Shown: positions 1 to 11,850 of the stretch, in pieces | Layout: each line of letters begins with the position of its first letter | How positions within the stretch are numbered: the first letter of the stretch is position 1 | Source: Apostichopus japonicus | Taxonomy: Eukaryota > Echinodermata > Holothuroidea > Aspidochirotida > Stichopodidae | Direction of reading: 5' to 3' | Length of the DNA stretch: 64,000 nucleotides | Assembly: GCF_037975245.1 (NCBI RefSeq) | Contig: NC_092579.1 | Coordinates: 13,066,678 to 13,130,677 of the forward strand | Made by a program: the position numbers and the translations under genes | The notes under the pieces: generated by a model | What the model saw: the letters and a program-made list of their open reading frames with translations, nothing else | Told to the model about the DNA's origin: nothing | Database searches by the model: none

Positions 1-238
1 ATATTACCCCTGGTCAATGATAACCTGTCCCACAGACAATCCCTCCAGTCGGCAGCAGTTATATACTGCGCCCCATGACAAGTTACCTCACAGGTACCCA
101 TTTAACCCCTGGGTGGAGAGCAGCAATTGAGATAAAGCATCTTGCTCAAGGACACAACGTAATGAACTAGTCAGGAATCGAACCAGCAATCCTTGGATCA
201 CAGATTCCGAAGCCTTAGCCAATTGGCCACCACGCTCA
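1..238 (-). repeat. tRNA-derived SINE (partial, cut by window edge)
   Basis: Read on the minus strand, this segment has an internal RNA polymerase III promoter. A box A-like TGGCCAATTGGC lies at 229-218 and an exact box B, GGTTCGATTCC, at 184-174, about 35 bp apart as in tRNA genes. The tRNA-like head is followed by a non-tRNA body (about 1-170) of the type found in marine-animal SINEs. The head is too diverged to fold as a functional tRNA, and the body extends to the window edge, so the tail is not seen. It lies in an intron of the TOP3A gene in the same orientation as the gene. I cannot name the SINE family without a repeat library. Confidence 0.7.
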
Positions 239-348
239 AATGATTGATGGTCTGTCAGTCCAACCTACAACAAATCCATAACAGTGTCACGCTAACAACA
301 GCTCCACTTCCTGTGAGCATCATTAAAGATAACGTGCATTCCACTAAC

Positions 349-3300
349 CTCTACACAGATCTGCAGGAGGACCTCGCAGGCTAGCTTGTTAAAGAGCCTC
401 TGCCTATTCCAATTAAACTCTGTTATACCTTCTTCTGTTTGGTGAGTGACTGGTGATAAACATATGTAGTTGAGTAATTCCAATGATGAAGGTCTAAGTG
501 TATACAGAAGACTTCTCAATTTCTCACGATCATAAAATCACTAAAATAATTATAATTTAAGGCTGGGTAGGAGGAGGAATGGAGAGAAATTTGGGGCAAC
601 TTGTAAACTTGCATCAGAGCTCTTACCATTCGTTTTCTACACAAAACATGATACCACAAAACAATAATAAAAGAACACATTGAATATATAACGACTTTAG
701 ACAATACAACCATTTCAATAACAAGGTAAATATGCTGAATTTTATCACAGCTGGTTGCATGTTATATTATGAAACTAACATAACCATAAAGCACTTCCCA
801 CCAGACTAACTTCTCTCTTTCTTTTCTCTGTAAGTTCCTTTTCATGAAGGGGAAGTAGAAAAAAGTTTTATTTACAAGGATATTTTGGAACAAAGCTTTC
901 ATATTAAGCCTACCTCTGATCTTATAAAATGCTTCAGGAATGAAGGCTTCCACTTGTTTGTACCTCTCGACAACAAACCCGAGCGTCGGAAACTGACAGC
1001 TACCAAAGCTGATCAGCTGATGTTCCAGGGCCTCCGGAAAGACTTTCTGTAATCGGAGAGTCTGAAGGCGAGTAAAAGCAGCTCCAATCCTTAAATCTAG
1101 CTCTTGACGGACATCGACTGCAGTAGACACTAACTCATCAGGTGGCACAAGGTTATTACAAGCATTACTAACCGATCTGTGTAGTAGAAGAACACATGTA
1201 TAATACCATATCACATCATCAGAGCTGTAAAGGATTGCTCTCTCCTGTAAATCTTCTGCAATTATCAATAAGAACCAGTCCATTAACAGAGTTTTGATAT
1301 TTCATGTTTTCAATTTGATAATTTGATATGACAACACCAGACTGGCTGACATCATCATACCAATTTACCACTGAAAAATCAATTTGCATATTCATTATTG
1401 AATTTTACAAGTCATGTATCCATTGAAGGAAACACATTCCTTTCAAAAATTATTTTCGTTTGCTGAAACAATAAATGCAATAATAACTATACTGATATGC
1501 ACACCAGAAAGCCAATTGGCTTATTTATTCCTTGTCATACAATTATTTTATGTTTGACCTCTACCAATTTCAACAGGATTCTTGTACTCACCAAGCTGGA
1601 GCTGCATACCATGTATGAAGTTCAACAATGATGTACTTTTGGGGTTATCATGTTTACAATTTTTTCAGTCTTTGACCTCTGTTGACCAAAATGACCATTC
1701 ACCTTCACAGAAAAGAATAACGTTCTTGTACTCAACAAGACAGATCCACGTTCCAAGTATGAAGCTAATCCACCATGAACATTTTGAGTTATGGGGTTTA
1801 CAAGCAAGTGTCACATACACACACACACACACACACCCACACCCACACACACACACGTCATCACCATCAAATAGGTTCTTTCTGTCTCCGAAAAGGACTC
1901 GAAAATGATTACATTTTAAGAACAAACAACATCAAATTTTATGCTCAGAAAACAAAGCATTTGGAAAACATGTCCCTAACAACACAGATTACACACTACA
2001 GTGCACTGATAATGGTCAGAGGCTTTCTAACAAATAAGATGCTATTCAAGCAACTGCAGTATATCTAAAATCATTAGCAAACACTGTGATGTTGTTCGCC
2101 AGTTAGCAGTGTGCGCAGTACATAATAATAATAGGATGAATGCAGATTTATTCATATGCTATTCACTTATTTTCTAGGCCCCTGGTTGCATTTACCACCT
2201 CCCCCTGGAATCTGAAGTCAGAAACCAAAATAAGATTAAGGTTTTCCGCTAGCGGTGTGGAATACTTTTGCTGTCTTACAGCGTGAATGCAGATTTATTC
2301 TTATACCCTGTTTTGTTTTTCTAGGCCCCTGCTAACACTCCTCCTTACATTACCCTCCACTCCCCCGCCCTCCCCACCCACCACCACTGTGCCTAATGGA
2401 CAGTCCAGGCATACAGGTAACTTAAGTAATGATACTTGCATTGAACAGATTTACTCACTGTGGAGTGATTTCTGAAAATCTGGCTCTGTAAACTTGAAGA
2501 TTCGGCTTGGCTGTATGAAGAGAGGAAGAAACACATGATTGAGAAGCTAAGATCAAAGTTGATCAAACACTGACTTGTCTCAAATGCCTTCCCACCCCCA
2601 CTCCCCCCCACCCCCAAGAAGGTTTCAAAAACATGCTTAATGCAAAAGAACCTAAAGACTTAGAATTTCATTTGTCACATATGAACCATACATCTGATTG
2701 GATATTATCAGGGTTGCAATTCATTCTCAGCAACAATAACATTAATGTCACAACTGCACAACAAATACTGTTTGCTTTCAAACTGTACAAAAATCATATA
2801 TTGGTACCCTCAACAACAGGTAGTAACATAATCATAATTTCACCAAATAACTTAGATTGTATTCCTCCTTTTATAGGTCAAATTACCTCTGCAGAATTCT
2901 CTTCAATGATCAAAATTTCTTTAACCCTACAAAATATGTTTTATCTCTTTTCATATGCACATCTTTAAAATATTAATAGTGGCAATATATTACGGTTACC
3001 ATACCTTCGAGGCACACGTTAATAACTTCAAATCCAATGTTTTCCCCTTCGCGATCACAATCTGTCCACACGATCAGCACATCATGCTGACGAGCCTCTC
3101 GTTCCAATGTTCTCTAAAGTACAGAGGTGTCAGAGTGTAAAGTTGGCTAAATATGAACTCATAAATAAAATAAAAAATTGGTCCAATCCAATACAGATAA
3201 ATAGTAGTAAGTCAAAGGAAAATTATTCTTAAATGATTCAATGCTCATCAATATTCCACTTTCCTCCAATTAACAAGGTGTACACCTACACTTACAAAGA

Positions 3301-5444
3301 AACATTAATAGTAAAACTGAACGTCACGTTTCATTTGATACAACCCAGAAAGTAGCAGGGAGGTGATTTAAAGAGAAATTAAGCTTTGCACATTTCATTA
3401 AATGAACATGGAAAAACTTACTGGGAAATAATAACCAATGGAAAAGAGCAAAGAAAGTTTTGTCTGGAATGAGATTTTAACCAGTGACCTAAAGGTTTAC
3501 ATGTACAAGCCCTACTCTACAACGCTGAAACAAACTTATGCATTTACATTTTGATAGTTGTGAATTGCTCTTGGGTATTGAGCGACTCCATTTGTAGATC
3601 CCAGGAAAAGGTGACACTTACTTTGATATCTTTGTAATCATCTGGACAGACTTTATGGACTGTTGCATCAAACAAAGCTACTGGATTACAACCTCTCCTG
3701 AAAAAATTAAATTTCGATTTGCTGTATCACAATCAATCCGTTTTTTACATTTTATATTATCCCCCTCCCCTCACCTCCCTGTCCCCCACCACTTCCCAGG
3801 GTCTTATACGCCCTGATCCAGCAATAAAAACAACATATATATGTTCAGAAATTACAGATCAACACATAATTTTTGCATGCCAGAATTGTTATAATTACAG
3901 TTGGCCAGCCAAACATACAAGAAAGTATGTAAACTACAAATACTTTGAATATTCGATTTACAAGATTTGCAAATTATTCTTAAACTTATTTGCAAACTGT
4001 CATAGCACAAGATACACAGATATTTTCTTTCATTCAATATTTAGTATCAATATTCTAGGTTTTGAGGCTATGAGAATTTTGATTCTTTGATTAAGGAACT
4101 CTATGTAAAATTAATGTCTTGGCTCTTGACTATGTTATTATTGGAACAGTAACACAAATCCGCCTACCAGCTCTTGTAAGCAGCCGTAAATGCATAATTC
4201 ATGAGATGTCCGGACACAGAAGTCATGGTTATTGAACACTGCTGGTTGAACATGTTGTAATCATATTTATAGATTTTGTTGAATCTGGAAAATCCTTCAC
4301 TCTGTAAAATAAAACAGTCCATTATAATTGATCAAGTATACATAGTTAACATCAAGATATTACTGTATGACAGAGAGATACAGAGGGTATGTTCCTTCAG
4401 TAAAGATCTGTTTTGTTCAACTATGGATTGTTAAGAACAAGTGCACTATTTTATAGTCTCATGTATGCCAGACACTACAATAATGTGCTGTACAATAATC
4501 AAATGAGGCACATTGCAGATAAATGATCATTCTAGGCTTTCTGACCATCTAAATAAAGATGGGGACACAAGAAGTTTTACTTTCTCCATAAAAAGTTCTC
4601 ATGATTCCAACTGTGTAGTGTTTTATTGTAATGGCAAGCCAAATGACACAGGAAATAAAATCAACAACATGTATGAAATATTACGGTCACATGTGCATGT
4701 AGGAGAAGCCAAATGACTTACAACTTACACTTCATGTCAAGGGGCTATCCAATTGAAAGTGCTCGATCATTTTGGAACACTTTTACAATTTGGCAGACCA
4801 TTTCAGCTAGAAAACTGTGGAATCCTACTGGATGAAAACCACCATCCTTTGGCCTCACGGATGCTAGGTTTATTGTTTCTACAGCCACCTTCTTTATCCA
4901 ATTGCCAAAATAGCATTGGCTGACCTTCGTAACACAAAATGCTGCATACACAGAAGATAGCGTACAGGATTTGCTTTACAGTTTTTTTTGTTGTGGAGTT
5001 CCACATTGATACTGTTCCTCATGGTATAGTTTAGCAAATAGACTTTTTAGCACCTCCTTTCATAAATATTGCAATCTCTAACACGACTGCCACAAAAATT
5101 TTTACGCAATGGATGTCCCAATGAGATGCTTCCATACAGCATTTAACTTTCTTCTACATCTCAAATATCAGCTTTTAATTTTATCCCAACTTCTTTAGAT
5201 GTTCGAAACTTACCCTTCTGAAGCCTCCTCTGGACATTATCTCTGCAACAGATTTTGCTGCATCATTCTTCTCTGCTACACAAAGAATCCTGTTCCCAGC
5301 AGGATAGCGAGCCATGGCCGAAGAACAATTTTGAACAAATTTTCTTACTCCTTCAAAGCTTACAACACCCAATCGTTTGTGAAGGTTTACATTTTGCCAG
5401 AAGAAAGCAACTTTAGAGTATACAAAATGATTGGAATACTTCAT
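349..5444 (-). CDS. TOP3A: DNA topoisomerase III alpha, N-terminal part (continues past position 1)
   Basis: Type IA topoisomerase that, with BLM and RMI1/2, dissolves double Holliday junctions and also decatenates mitochondrial DNA. Seven exons join in phase: 5444-5214, 4301-4168, 3697-3622, 3113-3005, 2510-2459, 1176-914 and 449-349, giving 322 residues so far. The N-terminal TOPRIM fold starts at [12 protein letters not shown] (about residue 53). Its acidic metal site is in [12 protein letters not shown] (residues 163-174). The family block [16 protein letters not shown] follows in exon 6. The catalytic tyrosine (in the SYPRTET-type motif) must lie beyond the window. The ATG at 5444 is directly preceded by an in-frame stop, and a second in-frame ATG at 5315 has the stronger GCCATGG context. 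Human TOP3A likewise makes mitochondrial and nuclear forms from two starts. The exon at 2510-2459 is only 52 bp and was found by its [16 protein letters not shown] peptide. A further 5' exon is possible. Confidence 0.93.
1580..1812. repeat. Diverged direct repeat of an interspersed element
   Basis: Two diverged copies of about 80 bp begin at about 1580 and 1728. Each contains TTCTTGTACTCA, then a block with AGTATGAAG or TGTATGAAG, then GGGGT(T/C)TACAA-like sequence. They end just before the CA microsatellite. Inside a TOP3A intron; no coding content. I do not recognise the family. Confidence 0.5.
1813..1857. repeat. CA dinucleotide microsatellite
   Basis: About 45 bp of nearly pure CA repeat interrupted by two CCCA units, in a TOP3A intron. 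Histidine/threonine-rich reading frames across it are products of the repeat and not genes. Confidence 0.95.
4691..4762 (+). repeat. Interspersed repeat, copy 1 (partner at 55276-55345)
   Basis: The stretch has GTGCATGT, then AAATG.CTT, AACTT.CACTTCA and GGGGCTATCCAATT in order. The same order and similar spacing recur at 55276-55345 on the same strand. The two copies have diverged but align over about 70 bp, so this is an old dispersed element of unknown class. No terminal repeats are visible. Confidence 0.45.
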
Positions 5445-5921
5445 TTATGTACAGGGAAGTAATATCACATTTTTCAATGTTACATATTTATTTTAGCCCT
5501 CAATTAAGTTTGATATTCACAAGTCATAGATACCAACTTTCCCACTTCAGAAAACAAGATATTATTTTCCACTTGCTATTGATGTTTTTCAGCTAATCTG
5601 TGGACTGGAGAAAAAAACAAGAATATCAAGGAACTTTGTGTTTCTCATATTTTTGATAATGGTGTGTAACTGATACTCCAAAAGTAGAATGGAACAGAAG
5701 TGAAACTAATATCATTTTGTAAAAGAAGGTACTGTACATGCATTTTCTCATTCCCATTCATGCAAAGCATGTTCAACTTCTAACATAGATGACCTCTGTG
5801 ACGCATAAAAATAAACTCTCTCAATGAACTAAAAAAAAATATTCATACATGTATTACCTGTACTATGCTAGTGTCCTAACACTAACAGCATACTATTATT
5901 AGAAAACTACTGACAGCCCGT

Positions 5922-6180
5922 ATAGGCCTAGGCCTACTGGACATACATCGGTTATGTTACTAGTTTAGATCCGTCAAATTGGTACTGCTATTGCTAAGTA
6001 CTGTAGCCTAACGTAAGACATAGCCTGATACTAGTATTGTATCCGTTATGCCTGGCCCAAGTTCAGTAATGACCCTTGGCATTAATTATACCTAGGCCGA
6101 CCCTAGCTAACTGTTAAGTGTAAGTACTATAACTAAGTAGGCCTATAACAGTAACACTTAGATTAGGCCTATACTATAGT
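5922..6180. repeat. Cluster of TAGGCCTA palindromes upstream of TOP3A coding exons
   Basis: Four TAGGCCTA octamers (two overlapping at about 5927-5938, then about 6137 and 6164) plus near matches such as CCTAGGCC lie between the first recognised TOP3A coding exon and the likely promoter. The same octamer also occurs near the 5' ends of H3.3 (about 16650 and 16855) and TRAF6 (about 30238). Function unknown. Confidence 0.55.
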
Positions 6181-6370
6181 ATAGGCTGCATTAAATTTAA
6201 AACATCAAATTTGCTCATAGCCTAAGCTCTTTAGCAATTGCTCTTGAGTAAGTTGTTTATTCATCGACAATTCTGGAATGTTAAATTAAGAAATATTAAT
6301 ATACGATCATAATTCAAACCTTCATGAACCATGGATCTGGGAAGACTGAACGCGGGAAAACTTTTCAAGG

Positions 6371-6384
6371 GGGCCGCCATATTT
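6371..6384 (-). promoter_or_regulatory. Candidate YY1-like element at the TOP3A 5' end
   Basis: On the minus strand the sequence reads AAATATGGCGGCCC, close to the ATGGCGGC core bound by YY1 near many housekeeping start sites. The ATG inside it (6380) opens a short frame whose link to the TOP3A exon at 5444 I could not prove, so it could be a non-coding 5' exon. A second ATGGCGC lies on the plus strand at about 6617. The distance of about 1 kb to the coding exon fits a first intron holding the TAGGCCTA cluster. Confidence 0.3.
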
Positions 6385-6399
6385 AGATAGATTAATAAA

Positions 6400-9300
6400 T
6401 ATAATTTCAGTCATTTTAATATAATAAGTATAAAACAATAAATTAACATCGGTATAATCCCCTAAAAATAAATATATAAATTATTAGAATGATATAGTCA
6501 GCGTCCCTGTTTTATTTTAAAGTATTGACGATTAAAAAACTAATACTGTGTGGAAAAATATAAGCAGTGATTTGTGAGCCGTGACTTCATCTAATATTGC
6601 CAGATATTTTGTAAACATGGCGCATGGCGTAACTTTCTGTGGAACGCAAACCTACCAATTAATATACAAACGCTAATCGCACACAAAATGAGTCTGTAAC
6701 TGTCATATATTTCAAGTTAAACATTTTGGTAGAGGTATAGACACAAAATTATGTATTGCATCCCATTATGTGCTCCTTCGCAAGACTATGATTTCTGCGT
6801 AACAACCAAATCATATCTACGTAACAACACAATCACCAACGAACACCCAAATTTATACTGAGTGCTTTCAGCCAAAATTTTCAGAATCATGCCTGAGAAC
6901 CCTACTGCTGGTCGAATATTGTGCATTAAAGTAGAACAGTAATGACAGCAAAAAGTTCTGTAGTTTACATGATACGTAACAACATAATTTTTAAATTTTT
7001 TTTGAAATAGCACACAGGGAAGTTATAAAAAGGGGAATGAAAACATATTTTTCGTCTCCGTAAGGCTGATACAAATTGAGCAACTTGTAAACACTGCAAC
7101 GACCTTGAAGAGCACTTGGGTCACTGAATGACGTCACTATGATCGTCAGATAGTAGTGCACTGTTCAGTACGGAGCTGTATGTGACTTTCATGCGCGCAA
7201 ACCTTATTTTAGTTTCATGACCTAAATAGATAATTAATTTCATTGTGTTTCTTGATAATCTCACCACGCATGTAAAAGTTGCAATTTTGCAACGATACCT
7301 CCTCCACAAGGTCGTAGTTCGTTCACCCAGTAAGCAAGCAAGAAATCGACAAGTTTAGGTTGTAATATTATAGCATTTCCCGAAATCGGATTGAATTTAT
7401 TTTTCAGATATGTAAAAAGGAAACCATTAAGAACACTTATGAATAAAATCGTACGCAAAAACGCGTATTTGGATTTCAAATAGTAAATATCTGTCACATA
7501 ATTTGTCCATTCAGATGGCATGCAGTTTAATTATCATGAATATAATGGGCAGGTGTAGGATGGGCAAATTTGGAGGTTACAGGATAGAATTGGATTTGTC
7601 ATTTCTAACCTTTTCAGTGTATTGAGTGCTATTTTGAATTTGTCCCATTGTAGTACAAGTGACTTCATTTTGAAAGAGATTTCTAATATGATTGTTATCA
7701 ACATAAAGGCTTAATTAAAATACGCCTTCCTACTGTAGTTGCTTTGAATGGATATTCTAGCATCACACACTATGGTACCTTGGTTAAGGAATCCCTCTCA
7801 ATATCATACCTGTTTGAATGTTAATCATTTTAATCAGATATGACCTTCCTTGCACTAGGAAGAGGATCATGGCAAGTGCATGGTCTGTGATGTCATCATG
7901 GCAGATTTTCTTCAAAGTTCAAAGTTCTTATGAAATACGATATGTTTCAAATATTTGCTTAGTTGTCAGAATCCCATCACTCTGCAACTTTTCTGTAGTA
8001 GTATTGGAAAAATGATTTACACAGTAGAAACAGAAAGACCCTTAGAGTGCAATGCCATGAACACATCACTAACTCTACTGCTGCTGCCAATATATTCATC
8101 ACCTTTCCCCTTTATATCAACAATTTTCAGCAAATTTGCTAAACATTAAGAGTAAATATCTCTTTTACCTTTTTAAACAGTTTAGACTTTGTTGCAATAA
8201 TTTACTGATAATAGCAAGTGAGGAGTTTTGCTGAAATCTCATGGCCAACATCTTGAGGAGATTCCAGAGAGATCAATGACTGACACAAAAACTTAAGCAA
8301 AAGAAAACTTAGCTTTTTATATCAATTTTATTACTCAAACATCAGAAACAAGAGTAAACTGTCAAACCAGTTGAATATAGAGCAAACATTTTTCAAAAGT
8401 TAGTAAGACCCGACTGCAGGGATGACATTTAGGGATCAGTGACTTCTCCGAAGCTCGATCTCTGACTTTCCTTGCACAAGATTCCCTCTCATTAGGCAGC
8501 TATGAGACTTATGTATTCAACAGCAAGGAAGAGGGACTTGTCATGATGAAGTCAATTAATTTGTAAAACGACAGCAGATGATTTTAAAAACATCTGTTTC
8601 TAACTGTTGAAGGTCTTTTTTATTTTTTATTGTAAAGCTAACAAGGCCCCAGGAAAAAGAACTTGTTTTCTATACATTTCAAACTTTCAACTCATGAGAG
8701 CGGAATGGTTGACTGAGAGACAGATGGGTGAACAAACCAATTTGAACACAAGCAGTGTTGTCAACACTGTTTAATTCCTTCTCAATTAGCCAAATTTTGG
8801 TTAGTGATTTCTTTAACTTCAATTAAGTTGCTCTCATTTCATAAATTTTTAGTTCAAAATAAATATGTAACATATTGAAATAAATTGCTTAGTTTGTTTT
8901 TCTCTAGTTCCAGTGACCTTTTGTCAATGGTACCTACAAACAGTAGCTTGATACCAACTGTTAATTGAAGAAAAATATGACTTTATAAGCAAAAGTGATC
9001 CAATTGAAAAATACAGATTTTCTCAAACTTATTTTTCTAACATTTCAAGAGAATAGCTAGCATTTAAATACTTTTCCAAAATGTTACTGTTCTTTCTGAG
9101 GTGGCTGTTATTAATAAAACCAACCCATCACTGCTGTTATTACACTTAATGAAATGGATTTAAGATTTGTACCACAAATACACAATATGTCATTTCACAA
9201 TCAGATTCCTTTGCATTTTGAGCTGAAGTAAAAATAAAACAATCAGCGACAGCTTAAGCAATGTTACATTGCCAACTATACTTCATGCATATATACCATA

Positions 9301-9840
9301 GATGGGATGGACAACCTTTCTGAATGAATGGGCCAGATATAAGGAGTGAAAAATTTATGGGCCGCACCTAACCAACAACCTGCTGTTGATTTTAAATCTT
9401 TGATTCCGAGGACTTCAAGCAATAGGTGTGTGTACTAAATCTGTAATCACAAAAACATTATGTCGATACAGTACAGTTGAAAATTAGTGGGCATATTTTC
9501 TATTTCATGATAAAACTGAAGTAACAACAGCGGGTCACTAAGATTTGTTTCCCTTTTTTCATTCATGAAATCTGGTAGAAATGTGAAAACGGTGAATGTG
9601 CATTAACTTATGTTGAACTGCGCACCAATTGAGAAACACATAGGACACAGAATTTTGGTTTGTGTGTGTACGAAAAGTACAATTGAGCAGTGACACAAGA
9701 GTTCACTATGGTAATAGCATGCCCCAAACCTAAAACTCCAATCCATTCCACTCCACCCACCCCTTGGTGAACTGAGACCACAATTTCTGCGCATTTTACG
9801 AGACTTTGGAAATCTTCTATATGTTAATCGATGCTACCCG
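6400..9840. other. Intergenic stretch between TOP3A and UQCC4, no gene recognised
   Basis: AT-rich DNA with only short open frames that match no family I know and lack splice-supported extensions. It contains a CRE-like TGACGTCA at about 7129-7136 without a recognisable gene beside it. A possible old transposon end lies near 9297-9400. The 3' UTR of UQCC4 probably occupies the right edge. Confidence 0.6.
9297..9400 (+). mobile_element. Possible degraded hAT transposon end
   Basis: The stretch with GGACAACCTTTCTGAATGA and then GGGCCAGAT and GGGCCGCACC resembles the ends of old hAT (Charlie-like) elements, in which a GGGCAACCTTT-type start is followed by GGGCCGC motifs. Only one end is seen, no target duplication was found, and the match is by eye. 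It may be only a chance resemblance. Confidence 0.22.
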
Positions 9841-9862
9841 GCATACTTAATTGGCTATTTCT

Positions 9863-10024
9863 TCTTTGCCTTCTCTTTCAACTGTTCTCTTCTGTTCCTT
9901 CAGGGACTGGCTAAAATTGTTGCAATTCCTTTTCTGAAAACTATTTTTTCTGTTCCTTCTCTTTTAACGTCTTTGTCCAATCAGGGAGTGGCTGAAATTG
10001 TTGCACATCCTTCTCTGAAAACTT
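9863..10024 (-). repeat. 81-bp tandem duplication across the UQCC4 stop codon
   Basis: On the plus strand CAGGGACTGGCTAAAATTG at 9901 repeats CAGGGAGTGGCTGAAATTG at 9982, and CTGAAAAC at 9934 repeats the one at 10015, a period of 81 bp (27 codons). The upstream copy (gene sense) is the end of the coding region. The second copy begins right after the TAG at 9943-9941 and stays in the same frame for FSEKELQQF, followed by its own TAG. The second copy is thus 3' UTR. Confidence 0.85.
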
Positions 10025-11690
10025 TTCAGGCAAACGTTCTGTCAGTGCAACTTCTAGTTGCCTGTCTACTTCAGTCTCAGATCGAAGGAAAGCCCAAGCC
10101 AAGATTAACACAGTAGACAAAATAACAGGGATAACTATCTTGTTCGGTTTCTTGTGCCTCTTTCCAAAGCTTTCATCGACAGACCAAGAAGCCGCTTTAC
10201 TCGTTGAAAATTTGATAGGATTATTATCATCCTCTGCTGTTATCTTCTCATCCTTTCTGAGTTCTGTGCTCTGATATTTCCATTGTTGACAACTAGCACT
10301 GAAATGATTAAGTAAAACCACATTTTGTGGCACGATGCCAGCATTTCCAGTCGTAGAATATACTCTGAAAGGAAACAGAAGAAGAGAAACGAGGCTTCAA
10401 GGCAATTGTTGCATAAAATTGGCAATAAAACATCACCAGCTAAAACAAAAACAATATATCTTAAAATTGTGGCATTATATGTACATCCACTTTAATACTA
10501 CAAACAGGGGTATGATAGCATACGCTAAATTCGCTATAGTTAAGGCAGTAACATACTTTTAAAGGATAGTGGTAATGTAGCTCTAACTGATTTTGTTCAG
10601 TGGCTTAGTTCTATCCTTCAGCTATGTGATTTCTTCCCAGCCTTGACCAAATTCTGCCGTTCATAGTCAAAACTACAGTTAACTTGTAAAAATGTGTGAC
10701 ATTATTCACAATTTTGGCCGTTTCCTTAAAGGCTATGAAGGTTATTTGCGACTAAAAGAGTGTTACAATCTGACTTTCGAACACAGCAACTACAGTGGCT
10801 ATCAGTTCAGCTATAAATGTATAACAATCATATTAAGGGGACTAGCGAAGTTAACATATAGACCACTTTACAACCATCACACATTTGAAACACTGAGAAC
10901 TCCTTGTATGTTGACACTTTAAATATTAGAATTTGAATAGAAAGACCTATAGAGGAATGGACTATTAATGCACATATGTCTGTTTGTCTGTATGTATATA
11001 AGTATGTATGTAATTATGTATACATATAGTTTATTTAACATATGTATAGAATGTATGTAGTATATCCTGCCAACTTGGACCCATATTTTAAGGCAATGTC
11101 ACACTCTCCCAAGTTTATGCATTTTGTGTCTTGTGACATTCCACACGTACTGTTTTCAGAATATGCAAACAAATGAAAGTAATCTTGTTGTTAGCATTGC
11201 TACTCACTGGACTATTGTTGTCCTTTATTAGTATGATATTACTGTTTTCAACATACAAATGTATTACTATTAGCCCCCAAGCTTGTCAGGAAAAGCTGTG
11301 CAACACTGGAACTTTGCAACAAGTTCTAACACTAACAAAAACATAAGTAACTACACTGTATAGCTATTTCGCGATTTATAGTTTATGTTAGGCATATTAA
11401 ATTGTAAATATGCCACAATTTGGTGTGTTACCTCTTAAAAATCCAATGCGGGACACCTTAAAAATCTCGCCTCTCGTACCACTTTTCAACCAAAGAAACA
11501 GCATTAACCATATCGTCATAATCAATGACTGTACTTGTTATATAATAATACATGGCTAGGCATTAACATTAGGCAAATAATTGCACTATGAATGATATCG
11601 ACACCACAAAACTCACCTGTTGTAAGACTTCAAGGCTGCAGAAATACTACTCAAGTTAAGATACTTAGGTTTACGTCTAAACAATGCCAT
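9941..11690 (-). CDS. UQCC4: UQCC4 / CCSMST1, mitochondrial complex III assembly protein
   Basis: Two exons, 11690-11617 and 10364-9941, join in phase (AACAG|GTGAG donor, TTTCAG acceptor) to give 165 residues, close to the vertebrate protein. UQCC4 is a small inner-membrane protein that helps assemble cytochrome bc1. The N-terminus MALFRRKPKYLNLSS is basic and serine-rich with no acids, as in a mitochondrial presequence. The family signature follows: PIKFSTSKA (residues 74-82), WSVDESFGK, then a single membrane helix at about 100-118 (IVIPVILSTVLILAWAF) and FLRSETEVD. The C-terminus is charged (DWTKTLKEKEQKK). The start at 11690 is the first ATG before a consensus donor. It has no operon-like link to its neighbours. 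The last 27 codons are tandemly duplicated just past the stop. Confidence 0.9.
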
Positions 11691-11699
11691 TTCACACTA

Positions 11700-11850
11700 A
11701 AAAATCATCTAGGTGGAGATTGATGGAAATATATTCAATCAGCGATATAACAAGCGTTGGTAGCGTACTTCGATTGGGTGCACTTCTGCAGCCGCATTGT
11801 CGACCGGTGGAGCAGTGTTTCGCAATCTTGTATTACGTAAGATGAAATGG
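11700..11850 (-). promoter_or_regulatory. Probable UQCC4 promoter with a TTACGTAA palindrome
   Basis: The perfect palindrome TTACGTAA (11833-11840) lies about 145 bp upstream of the UQCC4 start codon. This is the consensus for PAR-bZIP/E4BP4-type factors. The local sequence is less AT-rich than its surroundings. No TATA box is evident. The role is inferred from position only. Confidence 0.35.

Noticed and set aside
160-235. A tRNA gene on the minus strand
   Set aside because: Box A and box B are present, but the stems do not pair well and a non-tRNA body follows; a SINE head fits better.
6617-6670. Plus-strand start ATGGCGCATGGC as a divergent gene partner of TOP3A
   Set aside because: The frame ends after about 18 codons, the possible donor GTAACT is weak, and no downstream plus-strand exon was recognised.
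7129-7136. A CRE (TGACGTCA) as promoter of a nearby gene
   Set aside because: No start codon, exon or transcript-like feature is recognisable within about 2 kb on either strand.
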